A DNA stretch of 64,000 bases from contig CM055098.1 in assembly GCA_029204225.1 (NCBI GenBank), positions 8,352,246 to 8,416,245 of the forward strand, given 5' to 3'. This DNA is from Diphasiastrum complanatum. Taxonomy: Eukaryota; Streptophyta; Lycopodiopsida; Lycopodiales; Lycopodiaceae. Shown here in pieces: positions 57,178 to 64,000 of the stretch. Each line of letters begins with the position of its first letter. Position 1 is the first letter of the stretch. A program made the position numbers and the translations under genes. Under the pieces are notes generated by a model that saw nothing but the letters and a program-made list of their open reading frames with translations, was not told the DNA's origin and made no database searches.

Positions 57178-57719
57178 ATGCAGTTGAAACTTTCAACTGC
57201 TGCACGATCAGCAACTATAGTTGGGAATTCTCACCTCGGTTCTGGTTTGCTTGCGAGCTTTTCTAAGTGTCTTTTTTTTTTCAGAGAGAAGTTCTGCGGC
57301 GGCGCAGAAGCTCGGCACGCGATCCACCGACATCAAACTGCAGCTAGGCGCTATATCTCACGTGGAGGTAACACTCCTGCTTCTTTCGGCACTCTGTCCA
57401 CTGTATCTTCACATATCTGGTCCACTGTATCTGCTTCTTTTGGCACTCTGTATCTTCACATTTCTGGTCTAGATCGTTTGAGCTTTTCTTATTTTCTTGT
57501 ATTCTCAAAAGCTAACTAAGACGAACAAACTTGATGCTGAAATAGAACATGAACTCAATCATTTATGACGACGGTAAAGCGAATGAGATTCGGTGCGGAT
57601 CTGTAGATCAAGACCAGAGCCTGTGCGACCGTCAGAGAAAACTTGTAGCTGAGCTTTCGGATTATGAGTTACCAAGTGCTAATAAGAATCCAGCCGAGGA
57701 GCCTGCTGCCGTCAGTTGA
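57178..57719 (+). other. Possible small gene or exon remnants, unrecognised
   Basis: The region is less AT-rich than its surroundings. A frame from ATG 57178 and the segment 57284-57370 (after a T-rich tract and CAG, before GGTAACA) look exon-like. A 56-codon ORF at 57549-57719 (MNSIIYDDGKANEIRC..., ending NPAEEPAAVS) has ordinary coding composition. Short direct repeats ('ggcactctgt', 'tatcttcaca') lie between them. I recognise no family. Confidence 0.3.
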
Positions 57720-58527
57720 CCTTGACATCTTCTTGCAAACCCACCGATGTCTATATTTTTCTCAGATCTGATGCCTCCTCGACTGTTTCACAACATACAT
57801 CTCAAATAATCTCAAGCGAGTAATTTCAAGCATACATGAATGTTTACATTATATTTTTAGATTATTGACAGCCAGTAGGAGTGCGCTAGCAGTGCAACTC
57901 CATCATGTAATTGCTATCACAAACAATTTCCATTCCTTCATGTAAACACCAATCTACTTAAAACAGTAGGTAAAAAGTATTCATCCATGCTGTGAGAGCG
58001 CCATTTGACAGCTATAAAACTTTTACAAAGATGGACACAAATCCGACGTTGAAATGATAATACATCTGGATCGCGATCCAGCGCCCTCTTTCAACCGAAA
58101 ACGGTGAAACAAAAGGGTACTACTAATCAAGCTTATATCATACACATTAGCAAACACCAATTCAACTGTAAATGTATGGTGAAATATTACATATGGAATG
58201 TGTATCGACGTGCTGGAAAATCGTTTGTAGACTCGGCGCCACTGCTCACCACTCATAAGAGAGCATGAAAGAGAAGAGGAGGAGGAGGAAGATGAGTGGA
58301 GAGTCTGAGCCCCTCTTTATATATCTTTATATAGTGTAACTCTTCACCTTCCTTGTGAAGGAGGTGAGGAATCTCAACCGTCGGATGTAGTGAGAGAGAT
58401 CATGACCGTCGAAAATGGAGGCAGAGTTTGTTGGGGGATTTTTTAATTGAAAAAACCTTCTAGAGTGCAAGACTCATGGTTTAGGTGATTTAGGCGAACC
58501 AGATGAAGTTGAGTGACATCCATGCGT
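57720..58527. other. Unassigned, possible minus-strand promoter
   Basis: On the minus strand 'actatataaagatatataaag' (58317-58337) followed by a pyrimidine-rich leader and ATG at 58256 (MSGEQWRRVYKRF) resembles a gene start, but no continuation could be identified. Confidence 0.3.
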
Positions 58528-58528
58528 G

Positions 58529-58573
<45 letters not shown>
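58528..58573. repeat. (GA)n microsatellite
   Basis: About 22 GA units. Confidence 0.98.
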
Positions 58574-58575
<2 letters not shown>

Positions 58576-58637
58576 TTGGCATGCTTTCTCAACCGTTATA
58601 GTTGTTGGAAATAATCCTCCTCTTTTGAGTTGTGCCA

Positions 58638-58978
58638 TGATGAAGTTCAACCAAGAAGATGGTTTGAGTGCATGCACTGATTTGCGAGACCGTCCTAACC
58701 ACCCGAAGTTTGACAATATTGCTCAATCTTCTGAACTTTTACATCAAATGGAAACCTGGCAAAAAGCTCAACAATCTCATATGGATAAACTCACTGCCGA
58801 TTTCCAAACCGCCATGAAACAGATTACTGAGAAGTCCTTTCCAGCAAGGGAAAATGTCTGGTGTCCAATCTGCTCACAGCATCTCACTGCTAATGAATGC
58901 CCTCAACTGCGAAACCATTTCCCAACAGCCAACAGACCCACCATCTATCGAGCTTACCGCCCTTATCCTCCACAATAG
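58638..58978 (+). pseudogene. Gypsy-type gag C-terminal fragment with WCPxC module
   Basis: Open frame with MKFNQEDGL, then a helical section LLHQMETWQKAQQSHMDKL and ADFQTAMKQITEK, then VWCPICSQHLTANECPQ and a Pro/Tyr-rich end. The helix plus W-C-P-x-C-x8-C-P arrangement recurs in the clearer gag at 61095-61280 (HQVQMEKLTNEFQNTLKTI and WCPHCRATHPADPCP), so both belong to related elements. The upstream gag core is not present here. Confidence 0.55.
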
Positions 58979-59189
58979 CCTGTGCCACGACCAGGGGTCT
59001 ACCAACCATGACCAACTGCACCAAATCAATACCCATCCCCACGTCAACAGTTTGTCGTTAACCAACCTGCCCCACAATTGATCCGAATACCATCGATCCG
59101 GCCACCTACTATGTGGAAGACAATACTCAACCGCAGTACTCTACTGAAACGGTTGTTTATTATACCTATGATTCTAATGCTCAAACCGT

Positions 59190-59360
59190 GGATCCTCTCG
59201 ACCGGACTGTGCACTCCATCTCAACCGACGAGTCTGCACTCCATTTGGACCGACGGGTCTACACTCCATCTCGACCGATGACTTCATCTCCCATCTCGAC
59301 TGATGGGTCTGCACTCCATCCCAACCGGACCACATTACATTCCATCTCGACTAGACTGTG
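59190..59360. repeat. Minisatellite, unit TCTGCACTCCATCTCGACCGA
   Basis: About six imperfect units of 24-30 bp with GCACTCCATC and CGACCGA words. It keeps a frame open by repetition only. Confidence 0.85.
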
Positions 59361-59399
59361 CACACTACATCCCTTCTTGAGCAAACCAAATTTTCGCCA

Positions 59400-60240
59400 G
59401 AACCTTCAGGTTTTAACCTCTTTTTCCAGCAGTTTTTCGCCTCAAAGTTTTGGTCTCTTTTTCCATCAGGTTTTCACGTTTTGTCATATTTTTTGCTTTT
59501 TTACCATAACCCTAAATTGTGGCATTTTTTGGTTTTTTACCATAACCCTAAATTGTCGCATTTTTCGATTTTTTTTGTCATAACCCTAAACTATTGTTTT
59601 TTTCGCTTTTTTTTGGGATTTTTGTCGCCACCTTCGCGTTTCGAATTACCCTTCGGTTTTTTGTCGCCACTTTCATCTTTTTGTCGTCACCTTCGCGTTT
59701 CGAGTTACCCTTCGCTTTTTTGTCGCCACCTTCACATTTTTTGCTATTTCGAGCCCTAAAACTATCGCGTTTTGGCATTACCATAACCCTAAATTGTCGC
59801 ATTTTTTGCTTTTTTTGCCATAACCTGAATTGTCACTCTTTTTTTTTTCGCTTTTTTTGAGTTTTCGCTAGCTTTGCGTTTTTCGCTTTTTTGAACCCTA
59901 AACCAGTCACATTTTTCGCATTTTCACAACCCTAAATCGTCGCTTTTTTCACTTTTTTTTAACCATCCTAAACCTTCACATTTTTTTGTTTTTTATCTAC
60001 ACCTTTGGGTTTTTTGCTTTTTTGTTATTTAAGTTGACATATTTTTTGTTTTGCGGGAATTTTTTATCTTCAAAATTTTTCGGATTCTAGAAGCTTTTTG
60101 GTTTTTTCGAAATTTTCTCATTTTCAAAATTTTTTACATTTTTTCAGGTTTTTTGCAAAACTCGCAAAAAAATAAATAAAAAATCCTAAAAAAATCAAAG
60201 AATACAAAAACCACCAAAAACCCATAAAAAACACAAAAAA
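59400..60240. repeat. T-rich minisatellite with CCCTAAA words
   Basis: Imperfect units of about 35-45 bp combining a T-run, CGCATTTTT or CGCTTTTT, and CCATAACCCTAAA. At least eight CCTAAA-containing units (59510, 59544, 59583, 59753, 59784, 59890, 59929, 59965). Regular spacing is lost after 59990, where T-rich then A-rich sequence follows. Confidence 0.85.
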
Positions 60241-60256
60241 GACACAACAGTACCCA

Positions 60257-61406
60257 ATGGACCAGCATACAGATTCTGAAATCGTAGAAGATTAATTATA
60301 CGATATACGATCTCCTATCGCTGAACGAGTCCGACGTCATAGGTTCTACCGAATGCGGTCCCAAATACATGAGCCATCCACGAACTCATTCGAGGGACAA
60401 GAACCTGATAGAGCTGATTCTTCAAGAGCACGAACCCATGTTCAGAGTGTTGAAACATCACATGCTAGAACACACCTGAATGAAGCTTCTACCACTCACG
60501 GAGCTCATCTTGAGAGGAGAACACCCAAGTTAGATCTACCAAAGTTTGACGGTAGTTTGGACCCTCAAAGATTCTTGCAAATCTTTGAGAATGTGTGCGA
60601 TGTTTACGACGAAACATCCCCCGACGCTATGGTCCAATTGTTTTCTATGACCATGATCGATAAAGCACGTGATTGGTTTTTTAACCTTGATCGTGAAGAT
60701 AAGACAGACTTGTTAACTTTGAAAGAGTCTTTTATCAAGCGTTTTAGGCCATTTCGTTTGATAGAGAGTCCTTTTGTCAAATTGAGTAACATCAAAATGA
60801 CAAAAGATGAACGTGTATGAGACTATATCGAGCGATTCAAATGCCTCAAAGGTCAAGTACAAGAATAGCCCTCCAAACAAATGCTCATCATCTGGTCTTT
60901 AGTCGGCCTTCCAAGATGGATCAGACACGAGCTTCAATTCAATGATGAATATATGAGCGCCTAGATCACAAAGGTTAAGGCTCACTAAATTTGAATCAAA
61001 TCACACCAAAATTAGACAGAGCACCTGTGCTCCTCTCCACGAGTCGAAGCCGATCGAGGATACCCAAGATCAGCTTTGAAAATCACAACTGGAGTTGCTT
61101 AATCGGCAACATCAAGTGCAGATGGAGAAACTCACCAATGAGTTTCAAAATACCCTAAAGACTATTCAACATAGTATGCCTGGTCAGCCAAAACCTGCAC
61201 AGGTACCTTATAGATGCAAACCCATATGGTGCCCACACTGCCGGGCTACGCATCCTGCTGATCCTTGTCCTTCATCTCAACCTATCCAAGCACATGCCAT
61301 CCAACGATATGATGAAGAACCGTCACAATCTGGACATTCCTTTCATTATCATGAATACCCACCAGAAACCACGGCCTCACAAGCAACACTTACAACAGTA
61401 GCATAG
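60257..61406 (+). pseudogene. Ty3/gypsy gag with few in-frame stops
   Basis: The frame starts at ATG 60257 (MDQHTDSEIVED) and soon meets TAA (60293). It continues KLDLPKFDGSLDPQRFLQ, FENVCDVYDETSPD, MIDKARDWFFNLDREDK, LKESFIKRFRPFRL and KDERV; then TGA, DYIERFKCLKGQVQE. This is the retrotransposon gag domain (P.FDG..DP..F...FE, A..WF, L...F..RF, V..Y..RF..L). The TGA at about 60818 replaces an Arg codon (V-R-D-Y-I-E-R-F), as expected from CpG deamination of CGA. Two further stops are TAG (about 60867 and 60963). The frame downstream (61095-61406) has the WCPHC...CP module. Pol is absent. Confidence 0.8.
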
Positions 61407-61466
61407 GTTATATAGCAGCAAATTCCAGTTTCAACCAGCGCGGATCAAGGAGTCTCATTTGTTGCC

Positions 61467-62330
61467 ATGAGGGTCACTACCAATGCGGTACTCACATCCA
61501 CCTCCACCCCTATCGCCACTCTCGTTTCCTTTCCACCCCCTATGCCCAAATCGCCACCCCCACTCCTACCCACCAACCACTCCACTTCATTTAATTTCAA
61601 TTTTGATTCCAATTCTTTCACTACCCAAATCCTTCAAACTGCCATTACCACCACTTCTTCCACTCCTTCTACCGCCACTCAATCTCCACTAACTACACCT
61701 ATCCAGACCACCAATGATCAACCTAGTTCTTCACATACCCACCTCCAACCTGAACCTTATATTCCACAATATGTCGACTACCTCGACCTCTCTGAACCCC
61801 TTCTGGACTTCGGTCCATGGGGTCACCTCTTCCCTTCAGTGCAGAAGGCAATTTTGGCCAATTATGAAGAAAGAAAATACCTTGCCCAATCAATTTCAGA
61901 GTACCAAATCTATTGGGGCAATACAATTCAGGAAAAACTTTCACTCACCAAGCAATTACAAGATACGAGAACACAGTCAAGCAAGCCAACGAACAAGCAG
62001 CATGCGCACATCGGGACAAAGAACTCACCTTCGACCAGATGGACCAAATGCAAGCACTTGTGGACCAGTTCCAAGCCGACACAACCTAGAAAGATAACCA
62101 ACTGAGTCAACTCCAATGACTCTTGGATGTAGAAACAAATTCTAACCAAAAATTACGTGTCGCTATGATGGGACAACTCACTCAAATTGATTTTCAACGT
62201 TATGGTCCATCACCTATCTCGAAGGGCATGATAATTTTAGTTTCTGCATATCAACAACTGGGACAAAAGCTAAAGGCGGAAGCGCAACAACTCCAGCACA
62301 TCATCTCAGATGGCTTCACTGAATAACCAA
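61467..62330 (+). pseudogene. Pro/Thr/Ser-rich retroelement reading frame
   Basis: A 212-codon frame that follows the gypsy gag. The first 85 residues are low-complexity (PPPMPKSPPPLLP, then Thr/Ser-rich), after which the sequence looks globular and helical (DLSEPLLDFGPWGHLFPSVQ, KAILANYEERKYLAQSISEY). A second frame at 62123-62326 (QLTQIDFQRYGPSPISKGM) continues the helical part. It is probably part of the element's structural polyprotein or an extra ORF between gag and pol. No pol motif was found. Confidence 0.4.
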
Positions 62331-62559
62331 ATCTAACGTCTGGAAGAGCAAATCAAGCAGCTTCAACAAACCCCACCTTCTCAGTGAGTTATGTTAGTAA
62401 CACATGCAGATTATGAAAGAATCTACCAGTTTGTAGCCTATATTTGTGTATAGGAACATAGTTGGATAAGTTGGTTACGTGCGTCTAAATCTTGTGGGTC
62501 TACTATGTGTTTCCTATGTACTGAGTTTATACTGTATACTTAAACTAGTCAGTGAGCAT
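62331..62559. other. Junction sequence, nothing recognised
   Basis: Lies between the gypsy-type frames and the inverted LTR-type repeat. Confidence 0.35.
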
Positions 62560-63245
62560 AGACATATGAACAAGTAATGTTCAGAACATTTACTTGTAGG
62601 TTAATGAATCTTTCTGTGGAAAGGGTAATTCATTAACTTAGTGATCGTTTAGATGAGATTCTAAATGTGGTGTTGTTCCGAGATATATGGATTCGACACC
62701 TAGACATTTGAGATTTCTGAATCATTAGCAAATGACCTGAGTAGTTGGATTATGGTTAAAAGTTAATTGGTTGAATAACTAGTGTGAAGAGAATTCACTA
62801 AAAACTATTTGTTTTGATCTATATCGCTTATAAGGCACATGCTTTGTGAGTCATTGGGATTCATCAAGAAAAGTTGTGTATAAAGTATTTCTTGGATGAG
62901 AACTAGTCTCTAAGCTATTGACTGTATCCCAATGAGCTCGTATTGGATGACAGAGTTAATGAATACCAAGAATTGTCATTGGTTTCAGTTGGAATTTAGC
63001 AAAACTTTGAAAACACTAGATTTTATTCTAGGTGATTGTATTAAGTTTATGTTGTTAAAGGCAGATGTTAAAATGATTTTGGTATGTCTTTTGTCTTTAA
63101 TTACTTGATTGATCAAATAGTGGATAACGCTCTACTATAGATTGTGGTCTATAGATACTTGTGTATAGTTTTCAGCCTAGATCTCTGGTTAATTGGGAGA
63201 CATACAAGTCTATCGAGATTGAATGATTGCTATTTTCGAGTTCGG
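62560..63245 (-). repeat. LTR-type repeat, family F, copy 2 (inverted)
   Basis: The reverse complement aligns with 47530-48600: 'agagatctaggctgaaaac' (from 63190 down), 'gtgaattctcttcacact' (about 62800), 'aaccaattaact' and 'acaacaccacatttagaat' (about 62660). Copy 1 contains extra sequence of about 400 bp in its middle. Confidence 0.65.
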
Positions 63246-63399
63246 ACAATTTGCAAGTATGTAGTTTGTGAGTTTTGCGAGTTTTTTTACATTTCGTGCA
63301 CCTACCTTATAAAATTATCCTTCATATACTAGAGACAAAAATTCTGGGTGTTATGACATACATCAATAAGAGGTAAAGTGGTGCATTACAGTGCATATC
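63246..63399. other. Unassigned
   Basis: Short AT-rich interval with no recognisable feature. Confidence 0.35.
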
Positions 63400-64000
63400 C
63401 CCATAGAGGAAAATGAAGAAGGATTGAAGAGGCTTAGAGAAAAGCCATGGACACATTTGAGTTTTTTATAGAACTCTTTTTAAGTGGGGAGATAAATTCA
63501 TGGTAGAATGAATAATTAAAATGTTTAATCAAGCTATAAAGAAAGGCTTTCTTGGCAAAACTGAATGAGTTGTTTTGACATTCAAGGGTGGGTAAGAATA
63601 GTGATTCTATTTCCAGCTATCAAACTATAATGACTAGTAAGTGCCTAGCTAAATTGCATGCCATAATTATTGAAAACAATCGATTGATTGGTTTGAAAAG
63701 ATCAACATCAGAATCTTTGCTCAAGTTGGTATTAGAAGAACTTATTCCAATTTTGACCACCTTATTACATTATGTTCAATTGTAGAGCTATAGGCACAAG
63801 ATTCGAAAATAAGGTATTTTTTTGCTTTGTAGATTTCAAAAAACCATTTGATAGTATTGTTGAGGTTGGTCTTTTGAATGATATGAAGGTAGTCATTAAC
63901 AAGTTATTTGATAAACTTTTCCTTGAATTGAGCTCATTGCTGAATTAATCATGCAAAAATTGAATTTGGGTGTCTTGTCAAGGGTGCCCAATATCTCTGA
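63400..64000 (+). pseudogene. LINE (non-LTR) reverse transcriptase fragment, open at window end
   Basis: Frames give SSYQTIMTSKCLAKLHAIIIENN (the NYR.I.......K....I...R block of LINE RT), then after a shift VFFCFVDFKKPFDSIVEVGL (catalytic block A, F.DF.KAFDS) and, at the window edge, QGCPISL (block B, G..QG.PLSP). A stop near 63786 and frameshifts show decay. The YADD block would lie beyond the window. Confidence 0.75.

Noticed and set aside
59113-59860. Frames of 130-156 codons rich in Ser/His, then Phe
   Set aside because: They run through two minisatellites and change character with the repeat unit; no domain is seen.
59500-59980. Interstitial telomere array
   Set aside because: CCCTAAA words are single and spaced by 30 or more bases, not in tandem.

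Overview
This is a piece of a plant nuclear genome. Genes carry GT-AG introns, the repeats are plant Ty1/copia and Ty3/gypsy retrotransposons with tRNA-Met-type primer sites, and there are CACTA and LINE remnants and long CT/GA and AT/AC microsatellites. An ABA/WDS (ASR) gene and a Cys26/Cys80 plant-type FKBP12 point to a seed plant. The 14 kb transposon-filled intron suggests a lineage with long introns, but I cannot name the species.

Three host genes can be modelled exon by exon, all on the minus strand: a LYRM1-like mitochondrial LYR protein (23005-24884), FKBP12 (30655-45595, five exons encoding 112 residues) and an ASR protein (55930-56600, two exons). A GDSL esterase/lipase (52955-53654) and a CENH3-like histone H3 (9128-9486) survive only as relics. 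A 56-codon ORF near 57.6 kb is of unknown meaning.

Layout: 1-11 kb is AT-rich and mostly unassigned, with microsatellites, a GC-rich island, gypsy gag debris and the histone pseudogene. 11-22.4 kb is a chain of decayed copia and gypsy pieces ending in a mosaic copia derivative. 23-25 kb is the LYRM gene. 25-30 kb is unassigned apart from gag-like debris and a 119 bp tandem duplication. 30.6-45.6 kb is FKBP12, whose first intron holds a gypsy RT/RNase H fragment, a complete young copia element (34401-39673), a gypsy LTR end, a second truncated copy of the same copia family, and an older opposite-strand copia fragment 180 bp from exon 1. 47-51 kb holds LTR-type repeats and a copia gag. 51-53.7 kb holds the C-terminal exons of a CACTA transposase with a cluster of palindromic repeats, followed by the GDSL relic. 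53.7-55.7 kb is satellite-like DNA. 58.5-62.3 kb is gypsy gag material with several minisatellites. 62.5-63.2 kb is an LTR-type repeat inverted relative to the copy at 47.5 kb. The window ends inside a LINE reverse transcriptase.

The host genes show no functional link; the main biology is transposon growth of an intron in a conserved gene. The most noteworthy items are the 14,026 bp FKBP12 intron with a near-intact copia element in sense orientation (LTRs differ at 2 of 390 positions, target duplication GATAT, one in-frame TAG), the mosaic copia element, the duplicated splice donor in the ASR gene, the CENH3-like pseudogene, and the CACTA/GDSL junction. I found no convincing wholly new system.
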